Source: Pelargonium cotyledonis
Taxonomy: Eukaryota > Streptophyta > Magnoliopsida > Geraniales > Geraniaceae
Length of the DNA: 64,000 nucleotides
NCBI GenBank assembly: GCA_036897625.1
Contig: JAYMTA010000015.1
Location: 50,853-114,852 of the forward strand
Direction: 5' to 3'
The notes under the pieces are model-generated. The model was not told where the DNA came from, did no database searches, and saw only the letters and a program-made list of their open reading frames with translations. This document shows, piece after piece, positions 22,416 through 37,258 of this stretch (its first letter is position 1; every line of letters begins with the position of its first letter). The position numbers and the translations under genes are program-made.

Positions 22416-25400
22416 CTTTCCTACTCAACCTACTCAATTCTTTACTGTAAATCTGGTTTCATTCTTTTCCTTTCTCTTTTGAAGTACTCATGAGTTTAGG
22501 GAGTCCCCTGCTCTCTACAAAGCTATGAAAAAGGAGCCTCTCTTCTTCTTGTTTTTAGATCCTCTCTTATGAAAGCGTAATGGACTCCTCTAGGACTAGC
22601 CACCCAAAGAAGAGACTCGCTCGTAAGACATTCTAAGGTAAACTTGCTGACTCTATGTCTTAAGTCTTAATAGAAATGATTGAATCTTGTTCATGATCTC
22701 TCTTTTACCGCCCCCCGCCAAGCTGTGTGTAGTATATGCTATATAATGGGGTCTTTGTCTATCTTATAGGATATTGGTGGGGTATCCTGCTGAATAAGAA
22801 ATTCTTAGATATACCTTTTTCTTGCTAGATTTATATAAGAATAGGGGTTTCTGTTCAATTTTGTGTAGAATAATATAGAATAGCTAAAAATATGTTCAGG
22901 TGTATATACATACTTTAGCCTTTTCTGGAAATAAAAATACTGGATAGACCCCCCTCCTTTTAGAGGATCAGATTTCGGGAATACTATGAATTTTGCTAAA
23001 ATTAGGAGGTTCGGAATGCACTTAATTTCTTCCTAATCAAGACCGCACTGTTAAGAAAAAGATGCTCCTACAAATTTTTAAAAATAATATTAAAAAAACC
23101 TTCTTCTATTTAGTTAATACGAAAAAAGTTATCAAAGTAGAAGTAAATAGGGTCCAAATAACTTTAAGTGTTAAGATTAAGATTCTTGTTTATTGACCTG
23201 CTCCTGAGGAACGCTCTACAGGCCTAAAGAAGCAGCCATTCTTTTTTCTTTCTTTATATAGGGTAGGGCATCACTGTTATTTTGATCGGTATCTTGGTAT
23301 ACCACTGAAAAAGCTTTAGCCTCATATTGGATTATGTACGTATCCGAATTCCCCAGTTATTACAACTTTACTGTACTTAATGTTGTGAACTGAATGACAT
23401 GTTATCTTAAATCCAATAGGATAATGAAATTTAATTTAATACAAAAACTAAAAAAGTACCGGACTTATCTCTCCCGCGCTTAAGAATTCCATTTTAAGTC
23501 GAAATCTTTTGTAGAAGTACAACAGCGTGTTTTATAAACATCGTATATCATTTATTCGTTCAGTAATTCAGATATTTCATAATTCACCAGTATCAAGAAC
23601 TAATAAGTCTTTTGCCTTCAAAAGAAAACAAAAATACCCTTTGAATTCACAAATTGCCTAACTAGAATCCATGACCGTACCGAATCTTATTATCCCTACA
23701 AAGACTCTTAGTTAGTTAGATTTGTGGAGCTATTCATTCTTCAGCAGTACGCATAGCTAGAGCGGGACGGGGAGTATACAATCCTATGGAAAGCACTTCT
23801 AGTTTAGGTACTAAAAAGCTAAAGTACTATGCCCTTATTTGTCAAATTATCTTAAAAAGGATCCGGCCAGACCCTTTTTCTACTAATACAGTAGACGTAG
23901 AGTAGGTAAAGTACGTACAAAAATTAAATAGGGACATGTCTCGTCTCGAAAGCACCTCTTACGCAAAAGGTTCCTTATAGATCTTGATCTTGTTTTATGG
24001 ATTAAAAAGTAAATATTAAGGGTTTTTGGCGCCCGTATTTCCAGGGATAGTCAAGCAATTTAAGTGCTTATGTTAATAGATTTTTCACGTTTTATGTGTA
24101 TTTAGTGATTTTTAAAACTATCAATAAATAAGTAGGCGATGCCGCCGTTTGCCTAGTTTTTTGGGACTTTGTTTAGAGAAACTTGGCATTAGCCTACAAA
24201 GGAATATAGAGGGTAAACATAGAGGTTGGTGGCTTTCGGCGGGGTACAATTCAAGGAGTAAAGTACAATACTTTTACGTTAACCTAATGCTTTTGGAATA
24301 ATAGAAAAACAAAAAGTGTTCTCAAATTGCCGAATAAGTTTAACCAACCACTTATGACCTCCTTAGCTCTTAACTTAACCCGTGCTATAAACCAAGTAAC
24401 GGAAATAAAATACATTTGTTCTAAAGTGGAAATCGCGGAGTTTTGTTGACATAATAAGCAAAACTTTACTACTAAATTCTCTTTTAATCTTAAAAAAGGA
24501 AAAGATTCAGTGTTCTGATTGAGGGCAAGTAGCGGGAAAATCTAAAAAAAAAAGAGTCCCGTCCTTTGAATCTTAGTAGTATATTAGTATTCGTGTTTAT
24601 GTATAAGAATAAATCAAATAAGGGGTAGTAAATAACTAATGGAACCTTTAATCCGGTAATAACTATTTTATTTCGGTAGAGTTCATTTCTAACAAACTGT
24701 CTGTATTAGAAATTCCAAATAACGGACAACCCTGTTTAGAAAAAGAATTTTTTAATATTGGGTTCCTTGCTCGTATACCATATAAGTTCTCAGTCTATAG
24801 CACATGGAATAGCCTAGCTACTTACTTTTTGTATATATAAAGCCCCTGGGACTCCATAGGATATTATTCAGACTAATTTGACTTTTATAGAATGAACTCT
24901 ATTCTATTTATTACAGTAAGTAAAATATAAGAAAGCTTAGATGTTTATTTCGCTTAGATCTCTGTTTTGACTCCAGTGATAATGCAACCTTCGTTTCGTT
25001 ATCTATGTTATACTGAATCCAACTAGGATCTCCTTTTTAAACTTCTTGTACATTAAGGAACTATAAACCTAGGACTTTCGAACTTCTTTACTAAAAAAAG
25101 CGTAACATAGCCCGAGCTATTTCAACTCTAAATAGCTTCAAGTGTGAGACCTAAAATAAGTTTCTTTTTTATTTAAAATCCCACAAGCTCCATTTACAAA
25201 TATAAAGTATAAAGTAACTCGATTACTCTATTATAGGCGGTAACTCCCTTGTTGATATATATTGAGAGCTGGAATATTTCTTCCGAATGCGACTCTTTTC
25301 TGTTGTATTTAGGATATAGGATATAATTAAAAACCTATTTTAAAACCGCTTGGGTGCGTACTTTACTAAAGACAAATTATCGGAGCTGTACCACCAAAGG

Positions 25401-27636
25401 AGGTATCTCTATGTTTAATCGGAATCCCTCGGTTAGTAAAGAACATTTCTTTGTACTTTCTTTAAAGTAGAAAATTTAGCAGCTCCTAAGTAAGATAGAG
25501 AGCCCAAGCCGTAATTCTTTTAAGCTCGTGTTGCTAATGTACTAATTGATTAATAACTGAGAAATTCCTAGGGATATTCGCAAGGATCTCGCTTTTATTC
25601 TTTCAAACCCCAAAAGATTCCAATTAGAAAAAAGAAGCGAGTTGGATTGCGTTATTAGGTAATTGACCTTGTAGGACTTTGGCATTCTAGACCATCCTTA
25701 ATTCAACAATTATGGGCATATCTACCAAACAAATGACTAAAAAGTAACTAACAACATACACAAAATTCGGAACCCACTATTTATGTATTTCTTTTATCCT
25801 GACTAGAGAAAACCTCTCTCAGTAACAACTAACAAGCAAGTTTTTTGACTCTTTTGACTATGCAAGTACTCTTTTTTTTATGAAGACTCAAATAAGAAGG
25901 AATACTCTAAAAGGGTAGATTACCATTTACAGAAACTCCTAAACTTGTAATGCTTAAGACTTTAACCTAAGAATTGGAATTCTTATAAGTGAAGACGAAA
26001 AGGCAAAGAGCAATCAGAAACCCCGGCTTATCCTAGTTTTTTGAAAGGTATTCTATAGCTTATTTTTGTCAAATGGCTATACTTGATTAGGGATTTCTAT
26101 AACTTCCCGATATTCTTTATACATTTTGTTTCCGTAAGAAAGGTAAAATTGAGAAGCTAAAACGAATTCCTTTTGCTTTGTAAAAGAAGCCTCTCTTGTA
26201 TATTCTAAAACAAATAATTATTGTTTAACTTAATCAAAAAAACTAGAGTTAGTATAAAAAAAGTGTGAGTCCCTAACTGATAAACTAGATCATGAGTACA
26301 CCCTTTGATTATTCTTTTAATATGAGCAATGAAAATCTATATTACTTAAGAGTTTAAAAAGGATCTTGAATAGTGAGATAAGATGCTCTTTATTTTTGAT
26401 TACAAAGTAAGTAAACAAATGTCAATTCGAGAAAATGAAACCTTTTAGACAAGCGCTTTTTGAGTTTGTACAGCTAGTAAATTTATATTCTATATTTTTC
26501 GGGGTTCCATCTTTTCAAATTTTAGTTTTGTATTTGAGTTTTTAATACTTAGGAAATCCTTATCGATTGGGAGTATCTTGATAAATTGAGGGAAATAGTT
26601 ATACCTAACGAGTCCAAACTTTGTATGTGTATATAAGAGGCTTATCACTTCCTTCTGGATTTGTTTCAACAAAAAGAATTCTAATTTAAAGTATATTTAG
26701 GAGTTCTTAGTTTTTCCGTGAAATTATATAGAATTTTATTGTATAAAGTTTCTCAAGATAGATAAAAGTATTTGGCAGTTAGTTATTTTAATACTATAGG
26801 TCTTCTAGGAAATAAACTATATAAGAGGTAGAGCAAATGCTCTGTACAAGGTTATCACGTATGATATTCGTTAATTGCATATCCAAATTACTTACTCAAA
26901 AAGGGCAATATTGAAAAAAGCTTATTCTTTTTAAAAATCAAGAATCATACACGGGCACCGTCTGCTCTAGAGATAGCTAAAAATGACTAATGATGCGTTT
27001 CAGTATAGGTAAACGGATACCTACAATATAACATCTCTGAGTTCCTAGCGTGGGCAATTCTTTTAACGAAGACTCCAAGAGTAGGGGTATGTATGATAAG
27101 ATCCTAAAAGTATAAATGGCGTAAGTTAAGGCTAAGGGTTGTGCTACTTCCTCCTTGAAAATAGATTTGACATACTAAAACGTATAGAACGAAATGCTAA
27201 TGAATGACCAACCATTCATTTTTTGTTTATACTCAAGGTTTTGTACTTAGCATACTTACCGAAAAGGAAATATGGGGAACCCTTCTCTCTAGTAAACCCA
27301 GATTCGCCCCTATGTATTAAGAACTCTTATAGCGTTAGTGCAGCTTTTTGTGTTTCCCTTTTGTGAATAAAAGAGGATGCCCGTGTCGGGTTGATTGACA
27401 TCTCAAAAGAGCTTACATAATATTTTGCAAGTTTTTGCCTAATAATAGAAACAAACTCTCTATATAATAATAGAAGAACTTCATTTCAAAAAACACCTGC
27501 AACTGCAAGAATTTCTCTTCTAGTTTTTTAATTATAAAGAAAGCCCAGATCTCAAGCGGGTCCCACCAAAGTCTATCAGACAGCATAATATCTTATATAA
27601 GAAAAATAAAAAGGATCTCAGTAGATGTGTTCATAT
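22416..27636. other. Long AT-rich spacer, no gene seen
   Basis: The only listed-length frame is 60 codons on the minus strand (26490-26672). A GAGGAACGCTCTACA string near 23206 resembles the FPVK-module flank at 2346, but the similarity does not extend. No RNA gene recognised. Confidence 0.45.
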
Positions 27637-27673
27637 CGGCGTAGTCTTTTCATTCATTTGTCGGACTACGCCG
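27637..27673. repeat. 10-bp hairpin
   Basis: CGGCGTAGTC (27637-27646) and GACTACGCCG (27664-27673) are exact reverse complements with a 17-base loop. The stem is GC-rich in an AT-rich setting. No T-run follows, so it is not an obvious terminator. It touches the start of the trnQ-like remnant that follows. Confidence 0.75.
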
Positions 27674-27765
27674 GAGTCAAAGGGATGAATCCCATACCTT
27701 TTTTGAATGGTAGAGTACTCTGGTGATGCAGAAGAATGTCACGGGTTCGAGTCGACTTAAATAAT
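27671..27765. pseudogene. tRNA remnants (trnQ-like 3' half, minus; T-arm, plus)
   Basis: GGAGTCAAAGG..GAAT..ACC..TTGAATGG (27673-27710) resembles the reverse complement of the 3' half of the trnQ-like gene at 7165-7235, with insertions. Immediately after, on the plus strand, GGTAGAGTACTC and GTCACGGGTTCGAGTC (27709-27752) look like a D-arm and a T-arm of a second tRNA. Neither folds fully. Confidence 0.35.
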
Positions 27766-30700
27766 ATAATATTTACTTTTGGTTTATTTTCAAAGAAGAA
27801 CATAGACTCTTGGAAGATTCTTGATATATTTCTCTTGTTCCTTGTGTCACCAGATAAAAGTGCCACCCTAAAGTACAGGAGTTCAAAACATGTTGTATAG
27901 TTCTTTCTAAATTAAGGAATTCTTAGTTGGTAAGGACCTACGAGTCGTAATGAAAATCCTCTATAAAAGTTTTAAATTCATTACAAGAAATACAAGGGTT
28001 CGTAATTAAAAATATATACTAAAAGAGCTGATATTATGCTACTGAGAAGCTCTGTTTCATTGGTATTTATAAATTTGAGTGAATTTCTTCGATAATAGAG
28101 GACCTTGAGAAAAAGCTAAATTATTTAAAAACGGGGCTCCTTATATTATAACCGACTTTTTTTAGTTCGACTTCAAGTAATCCCAAGAGAAGCCCAATAC
28201 CAATAAATAGGTAGATAGTTGATTTTTGATGCTATCTTTTATTCTAAAAGTACAAAAACGTAATTATAAGTTCCTGGGTTTACTATGTCAGAGCTTCTTT
28301 TACCCTATATTTTGGATCTAAAATTCTTATTTACACACTTATGGAAGTACTTTTAAAAAGAAATTTAAAAAAAGAAGTCAAATGAGGATTTAAAACCTTT
28401 CTTTATTGGTGTATACCCCTGCCTTAGCCGGTATGTAGCACAAGTAAGAAGTCTTGTTTATTATTCCTTGATTTTTTATATTATTTGAGTGTTTCCTATA
28501 TTGCTGCTTAAGAAAAAAAAAGAGTAATTCACGGACCCTTTCCCAAACACGGGATTATTCACTGCTTACCTGTCCGATTCTATCATAACTATGCTTGTAA
28601 AAAAGCTTTCGAGATTTTTTCCTTTCTAGATAAGACTCCAAATTAAGTCGACATGGGTAAAACTGCTGTTGGACTAGTCTTTTTTAAATTTAAACTTTTA
28701 AAGTGGGCATGCCCTTTAACTTTTGGGTAGGAGTAGGCGTTCTAGTCATATATAGAATATTCAGGAATATATTACCAGATAAAGAAGAAATTTGCTATAA
28801 TGAAAGCATAGTAGCACTCACGAAAGAAAGTGAGTTTAAGCAAGAGTGGATAAGTCTTAGCCTTAAAAGCAGCACAATGGACAAACAAAATTTTAGAGTT
28901 AAGAGGAATTACCCTCCATTTAAGTTTTAGCTTTACTGCAGGGGTTTGATGCCCTTTCGCCGAAGTTGGATTTCATTAATACACATATTTTTTTTTTCTA
29001 ATTAGGGGTTCCTTAGTTTGTTATGTTTCCGTATGCTGATATAAGTAGATACTCTTTCTTCTCTATTTACCAAACCAAAACTCTTCCTTATAAGCACAGA
29101 ATACTAGGAATCCTGGAGATAGAATAAAAACAGGTCTCAATTCTTACTTCATAAAAGCCTAATTTTAGATAAGTACGTCTACGCCTTTCGAGAAGCACCC
29201 CTTGATTTTGTACTCTTAGCAATAAGAAGGTATCGGTTAAATAGACTCGCTTACAATATATAGAATTTACTGGATCCTGCTTCTAAGAGCTTACTTTATT
29301 TATAAAAAGGATATTTTTTCGAAACAGAACTTCTTTTTTCAAGTTAAGAGGCAAGCCATGGAATCCTTCTAAAAAATTGATACGATATCCAATCCACAGT
29401 CATATAATTAACTAATATTAGTGTGTTAAAGAAAAAGTCCACGATGTAATCCCTTCTTTAGTTAAGAACTCGCGTGTCCTTGAGTAATTAGTAGTAATTT
29501 CCCAAGTCCTGAAGTAACTGAGCTTAGTAAAAGGAACCCACTTTAGAGGTACTTTCTAAACTTAGGTTAGCCTGAGCTTTGAAAATTGAAAGGTGTTCTA
29601 TTTAGTTAGAGCTCGCTCTGAATCTAATCCTAAAGGGGTAAAATCGAGTCCTTATACTCTAATAATTTAGGAGACTCCCCTCTCTTGTTCTTAAGTTTTA
29701 TTGATAGTTTTTGATATTCTCTAAACTAAAAGAATAAGGTAATATGAAAAAACATTACTGTGATAAGATGCATAATCTTAGACTTGCTTAATCATAATCT
29801 GCACCATATACAACGACTTTGTGAAGCTCTGCATTGAACTCCCTATAAATTCCTTAGGTTGTGGAGTATAGTATCTCTTAAAAGGACACCGAAAAGACAC
29901 TAAAAAAAAACCCGGATCCCTAATAAACTAAAAAAACAATAATATAGGATTTAGAATTGGGCTAAATTTCAAGAGTTAGGGAGTTAGTAAATCAAGGGGT
30001 TAAATGTACTATACTTTATCTAAACGAGAGTTGCTTGTGCGAGAAGACCCTGTATAAATTATGAAGTACGGGGTTGTAACTGAGTAAAATTAATTATATA
30101 TAAAGGTGAATAAATATAGGAATTTAGGTTAGGGTTATCCTTACATGAGAGACTTTAACCTTTATTAAACTAAAAGTTTTTCTTGAAATTATGATACTCC
30201 TAAATACTTATTCTTCAGGGTTTTCATGTAAACGGGAATACCCCTATTTTCATAGACTACGCTTCTCTAGGGCAAAACAATCGGTTCTCCATATATCCAA
30301 AATAGAGTTTATAACTAAGCCTTTTCCAGTTACAAATAAAGAGGAGGACCCTATTTACTTTAGAAATTACCGCCAAAAGAGTACTCTTTTAGATCCGGCA
30401 AGATAGAAATGTATCCCCTTTTGCGGGGATCTTACCGAACAGTTCTAAAAATACCTAACAAGCCGGGATTTACTAAGATGTACTTAGCCTGTAAAACTTG
30501 TATAAGGAGCCCTTTATTATTGATAAACGAAATATAAAGACTTTGTTTTTTATAAAAGAAGGATCATGTAATAGACACTTAAAGCTTAGGTTTGATTATG
30601 CTCAACACTGTGAATTTATGGAATGTGGGTTCCCTTTGAAATTCAATTTTATAGGATATCCAAAGTATTAGTTTAGTTTAATGTACTAACATTCCTTAGA

Positions 30701-33700
30701 AAAGGAAAGTTCGGGAATTTTAGATATTAGTTTCATTCTAGAGTTGAGACCTACAAAACTACGACACGCCGAAAATATTAGGAAAAGGTCTTGATAAAAA
30801 GCTGTATAGAATTAGAGTCTTTCCTGGATATGGATAGTATACACTTTTATTAGAAAAGAATAAGTGAGAGCTTAGTTCATTAGTTTCCCTAAAGATAAGG
30901 GTAGCTTTACTATTTTGGTTTAATGAAAGAATTCAATTTGCTAAATTAAATAAAGGTATAAGCTGAGCGAATAATGAATTTTCTTTTTGAAAATAAGTAT
31001 TCCTCTGATTTACTCTAGCTTTAGTACATGAGATGGAAACTTTGTTATTAACAGAAAAATAATAAAGCTGTCTTTTCAGATATGGTAGCCTCTGCAATTT
31101 AACAAGTGTATTGAATGCCAATTTAAGGCAAGCTTCGTGGTTGGTAGTAAAGTGGAAGTAGGAAATAACTTTAGGCAATACTTTAGTTTTGGCACATCGG
31201 TTGTAGTTTTAAAAAGTAAAGCAGAATAAGTTAGGTAAGCTAAAATGAATAGAAGTTTATAAGGAAATAAGTCCTTTAATGAGACACTTGTTACAGAAAA
31301 GAGTTCCTTTATTAATAATACCCGAACGCCCTATTTTATGAATAAAGTCTGCGGAGGCGGTATATACGATTTAAGCAAGATTATCAAGCTCAGCTTTTAG
31401 ATTTTTCTATTTTATATTAAAGTGTAGTTTCTATTTGATCAGGAATTTGTAATTTCAAGTTTCTAGATTCAGGGAATTATAGGTTTCAGGAGTTTTCGGA
31501 CTAGGCCCTTGGTAGATAAGATTTCAAGTGCCTTGCAAAAGGAGGGAGCAAAAATTATTTGGTTTTGTTTATTTGAGGTTTTGCTAAGTAATCCAGAAAA
31601 GTTATTGCTTCAGACATTCTAAGGAACACCCGTCTTTTTGGAAAACTTAGAAATCATACAATGGCATTCACTTTTATCAATAATTGCTTATACAAAAAAG
31701 GAAAATAATTCATACAAAACACAGGTAAAATAGGCACTAAGTAGAGTTGCTATGCTGCATATCAAAAGATTAGTTTATATATAACTAGGTACTGCTTGCT
31801 ACACCTCTTCTAGAAATGAAAGAAAGATACTGACTACTTTACAAAATGAGGGAAGACCCATAAGTTCAAAGCGGTAATGCATAGTTTTTTGTTCTTTCTG
31901 AAGCACTTATTTTTGGAGATTATGACATATAAATAAGCTAGTATTTTAAGCATTTTAAAGTTAATACTCTTGTAATTAAATTATAATTAAAGATATAGGA
32001 GGCTGGTCGGAGTAATAGATAGGGGTGTGCAAAGAAATTCCCTCTTTTTTCCTGTTGCTTATTTTTAACATGGATATCTGGAAAGTGTTTGAGATCTGAT
32101 TCGTGCTACTATATAACAGTTTAGCTTAAGTCGTCCTTGTTAGTAGTAAAGTAAATCAAATGAGTATCCTTATAAACTCTAGCTTACAACCCCTTGTATT
32201 AATATTAAATCGCGTTATAGCGCAAAACTCTTAGATATAGTAAATACCTAGTTACAAGTTTTCTCCTAACATACTCTGCTCTGAAAGGGGGCTTGACCTT
32301 TAGAAGGAGCCCTTTGCCTATGCTATTCTCACAACTCCCCATTTTGCCAGTCCTTAGTTCATGATATGAAATACGCTTATATACCCCTCTTTTGCCTTTC
32401 AATGAAAAATATTAAATACAGGTATGATTGCGGGTACAGTAAAACCAATTTGTATGAGACTATCAAAATTCTTGTATCCATTTTGATCTTCAAAGTAATT
32501 GCAGCAAGGAAGTTGGCTGATTTTTTTCACAGTAAAATGTACAACTCTTAGCAAAATGTTCATAGATTCATTCTTTCAAATGGTACTTCTACAGAAAGTT
32601 TTCTGTTGATAAAGATTTCTTTATAAAAAGGATCCGGTTAGTGATCACGAATTAGATATGTCCAAGTCTGAATACTCATATTCAAAGTATACTCCTTTTC
32701 TAAATTATAAGGGAACTTTACTTGTGCTTATAATGATGGGATTTAAGATTGTTCTAGTCTACTAAATTTCTTTCTTATAGTGCCCTTTTGGGTTATTCTA
32801 GAACGGCAAGTTGCCTTCTTTTTAATTGTAAAATTCTGTATGATTCGTTGACAAGAGTCCTGACGGAATCCAATGAAATAATTAAACTTTACTTTTCTGT
32901 ATCTTACTAAAATATGAATTAGGGGAGTCTAAAAGAGTACTTTGTTGATTCAAAAGGATTTGTGATTATCTGGGTATGCTAAGTTTAGTACTTTTTAACT
33001 AAGAATTTTGTCATTAGATATTTTTAGTATCTATTTAAGAAACCTTACATCCAGGAAAAGGCAGGGTGGGTTCCTATTATAAAATTTCTAGAATTAGCGT
33101 TCATCATAAGGAGGAATCCCAGGACTTTATATACATAGTCGCTGAATCTACTTATCAGAAAATAGGACTATATCGGCCAAAATAAGGAGTGTTACAAGCG
33201 AGGCTTATCTACTTCAACTCCATAAATCAAATAATGAGATACCTAGTTAAAATCCTTAGTAGGATGCCTACCCTAAACTTACTGCTTTACTTATATGAAT
33301 AATCTTAGGTAAATTTTAAAGGTTGTAGTATCAGAGCTTCAAATCAATTCATAGTGATAATGTTACCGAATCTGGTACTCTAGCTTAGAAGTGTAACTAG
33401 GTTTCCCCGGGGGGGCCTTTGACAAGAAGGTCAGCACTGCCTATTTAGTTGAGGTTAATCACACCGTTTCATTATACTAGGGAGCCCCTAAGAGAGTATC
33501 TTAGCTTTTATTTATCGGGAAATTAAGTATAGGAATATTCCCCGAATTTCTTAATCTGGTTTATTATTAAGTTTCTTACTTTTACTAATAAGAGAAGCAC
33601 TCTTTACAGGTTTCAGTGCTTAAGATAAGACTAAGAGTTACTTTACAAACAGATTATTTACGTACGTTTCCTAACTTGCTTTTACTGGCCTTGAGTCCTT

Positions 33701-36700
33701 TTTAATTGAAAAAGTCCTTTTAAAAGGTACCAGTTCTAGCCTTAGTTTTAACTAACTTAGAATCCTTAATATAAATATACCTATAATTCAATTTTCTCCC
33801 CAATTAGAAATATAGAACAAAAGAAGGATCCCTATATTAAGGATACCCCAACCCGTGATTAAGAAGGGCATAAGGCTTTTTAAGAAACTAATAAAGAACA
33901 ACACTAATTTATTAGTTAGAAACTTTGTAAACTATTGATTCTAGAAAAGTGAAGAAAGTTCTAAAATTATTTCACAAAAAGGGTACCAAATCTTAAGGAA
34001 AACTCGTAAAATTAGATAGCTTATTGTAGTATTTAGGCTTCATATTAGTAGGACCCTATGTGCGGTACGGGGTGCTCTTACTCTTTAATCTGAGAATACC
34101 CTATAACTTATAGATTATCCAGATTTTTTCATTTGCAAAAAACTTAAAACCGAACTCTTTTTAATGTCTTAGTGGAAGAAAGAAATCCTATCTAGCCTAG
34201 TGTGTGTGGAAGGGCATTAGGCACCTAAAAAAATAATAAAAAAGAAAGATAGGTAGAACCCATGCTGTAGCAAAAAACTCAGCGTTTGACTGTTTATCCT
34301 AAGTGCAATTCTTGCTTGCCTCAACTAACTTTCTTTGGTTTCATTATCAGTGAAAGGGTGAGGGAATAGGCAACCAAAAAAACAAACTTCCATCAAGTCA
34401 AGTTTCTAATTTCCGGATTAATAAGGATTAATGAAAGAAAGGACGCATAAGCTTGTATTATACAATGGGAATTTAAGTACTAATTTGAAATAAGAGTTGT
34501 CAGACTCTAGTTTATAATCCCAATCCTATCATACAAACCAGACCCCTATAAACAAAGAAAACTCGACATATAAGCTAAAATTTATATAAACTTTGAGGTT
34601 TCTTTAATTCAACAAAAGAATATGGTAAGAACACTAGCCTTTTATAAGAAATTGTCGAAGGTTCAAGAATCCTACCTTGTAAAGACCTTCTATTATATAG
34701 AGTTCCATTTTATCAATGATAAACCCAAGCTTATCCGTAAATAAGAAAACCTTGTGTTGGTAAACCTCTTAATTACAGCACATACCAGATATACTAAGTT
34801 TTACTGGAAGTAAGTATTAAGCCCAGAGCTCTAGTAGGAGAAAATCCTTATGCTTGCTTTGAGTAATATAATTTTATAAATCCAGATATTGAAGAGTATC
34901 CGTTGTTAAATACCTCTACCGACGGTGTAGTAAAAACGCCTAACATATTAAACAACAGGCTTCTTGCCTTAGAGCAACTCAGTATCTAATTTTGGATTTT
35001 CCCGGTTTTATTAGTCTTTCCTTTATTCCAAAGTCAATCTTTATTTTTGGTAGAAGTTTTCTTAACTAGGACCTTATCTTTGTATTATACATAACATACA
35101 TCTCCCTTCCGGACAAATAGCCTTAATTTATATAATAAAAACCTCTACAAATTTCAAAAAAGACCAATAAGGAAAAATAAAAAGCTTTTTGATTGCTTAG
35201 GAGGTTTATATACCAGTTATCCGAATAGTGACGGGAATGCTTTTAATATATCAATACAAAATATGTTTCCTTGAAAATGCAGTAATTCATATATCTATGA
35301 GGAGACCCTAACAAGAATCTGAAATAACCTCGCTATAACTTCAACTCTCTCAAAATTACCTCTATACTTTTTTACACGGTGCGTTCGTTCAAGCAAGTAT
35401 ACTAAAAAGGAATTGGTTATATTCCAGTTTTAGCTTTTCAGCACATAAAACATATGAAAGATCCCTTGAGACACTTAAGACTCCGCGGAAAAAGGTAGCA
35501 CATAAATCGCGCAACCCTTTCCAATATAAGGAAGAATAGCTATGTCCCAAATGAACTAACTTGAGTTATTATACAAGTTTACATAAGTACAAGGTTGTAT
35601 AAGGCTCTACGGTAAGGAATGCGCATTCTTGAAAATTACTCTATTTTTATCTTACTTGTATAGCATCCTATGCTCAGTATCCTGCGATTATAGGAGCTTC
35701 TAAACACATTTAGATCCTGAGACTCTGGGTCTAGAACCCTGAAAAAGAGACTACCGTTAATAGAACTTAGCTTTCTTGTTTAGTAATACTAGTATAAAGG
35801 CATACCTTATAAGAGTTTACCTAGATTCAAAAAAGTTTTGAAGGAATTAGAGATAAGAAAGGGAAAGGATGCATACGAAATATTAGGACAACCAAGGAGT
35901 TTTGTTGTATATGTAAGTTACTTTCATTATTACTTAATCGATATACTATCAGGATCCTGCTTTACTCAAGAGTTTCTCTATATATTTTATCCCCAGCATA
36001 CCAAACGGAGGCCTTTAATTTCAACTTTTTTAGTTACAAACAACTACGTCTTCTTAATAAAGTTTAAAGTTATTCCTTAATCCCTGCTTAACACTTTTGT
36101 TTATTTAACTTAGATTAAACTTTAGATGCCTTTTTTGTTTGCTAGAAAACTCTACTATAAATTTTTATTAGTTTAATGGTGCATTTTCGTAGTATTAAAC
36201 TTCTATTCTAGTTTCGATCAATGAAAGAAGACTTTTTTAGTTTATACTAAATTGCTTTGCTAGGAGTCCCCTTATCTTACCTAAAACCTTCCTCTTTATT
36301 CAGGATATCTATAGGGGATTAGAAATTCCCTTATAAGAACCGCCCCTATAGTATACTAGTATACTTGGGAATTTTAATGATATAATTTCCCTTTACCAAA
36401 AACTTTATTTGGACAGTCTTGACTCATTAAACTTCCAACCCTGGACTTAACTTAAGACTTTCAATATAGTAAGGCAATTTGGTGACCAACCTTGAATAGC
36501 GCTTTGACTAATTAATTTTTACTAGCATTTTATAATAATAAAAACAGGACGTTAGCGTATTTTTGAATATAAGCTTTTGGAATCATGGGCCTGTATATCC
36601 TTTATAAAGTACTTTGCCATACCGACGAAGTCCTCACTGATTAACACATATGTCAATACATATTCACTATACTAACTAATTCTGGATAAATACTTGTCCT

Positions 36701-37213
36701 ATCCCTTACTTTCTTACTCTCCTTAGGAACTCAAACCTATTTGTTTTCCCTTTTACTCTTGTCTATCAAAGAGCATAATATTAAATCAATGTATACAATT
36801 TTTTAGGTATTTCAATCTAAATAACAGGAATACTCTTACAAGGAGCTCTAGGGATACTTTCTAGCTGTTGAGTATATTGAGCAGGATTAAGGATTCATTT
36901 TTTGCTTTGAGTACTACACTAATTCAATTTTGTCTTCAAAACCTCACTTAACTAAAAAAAAAAGGACACTTAAAAAGAGAAATATTCGATTAAAAACAAT
37001 TAGGATCCCCTACAGGAGGGAGTCAAAACCTTAAACCTACTTTCTTTTCTTGTAGATTCAGGGACCTCTTTTAACCTCTAGACAGTTTTTTAGAAAGAAA
37101 AAGAATAAGATAAGAAGGATTCTACTAGAAAGCACTTACTCAAAAGGGAAGACTGAGAAAGATGATCAAAGAAAGTCTCCTACGACTCAAACCAGAATAA
37201 GGTCGTTACATGA
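27766..37213. other. Long AT-rich spacer, no gene seen
   Basis: Several frames of 61-81 codons occur on both strands (for example 28703-28930, 30191-30406, 30933-31178, 35838-36080). Their number and length fit chance for this composition and none shows a recognised motif. No tRNA fold or known repeat module was found. GGATCC and GG-NN-TCC words continue. Confidence 0.45.
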
Positions 37214-37258
37214 AAACTAAACTACTTACGAGGAGATTAATCGAAAAAAAGGAAAGGG
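37214..37258 (+). repeat. Dispersed direct repeat, right copy
   Basis: Near-identical to 10543-10591; see that entry. Flanks on both sides differ, so this is a short copied segment rather than part of a large duplication. Confidence 0.75.

Noticed and set aside
25495-25535. Possible group II intron domain V near GAGCCCAAGCCG
   Set aside because: The arms do not form the expected 34-nt hairpin with a tetraloop, and no domain VI bulged A or exon boundary was seen.
28703-36080. Several open frames of 61-81 codons (28703-28930, 30191-30406, 30933-31178, 32205-32402, 32366-32551, 35838-36080)
   Set aside because: Number and length fit chance at this base composition, most rely on non-ATG starts or overlap on opposite strands, and none has a recognised motif.
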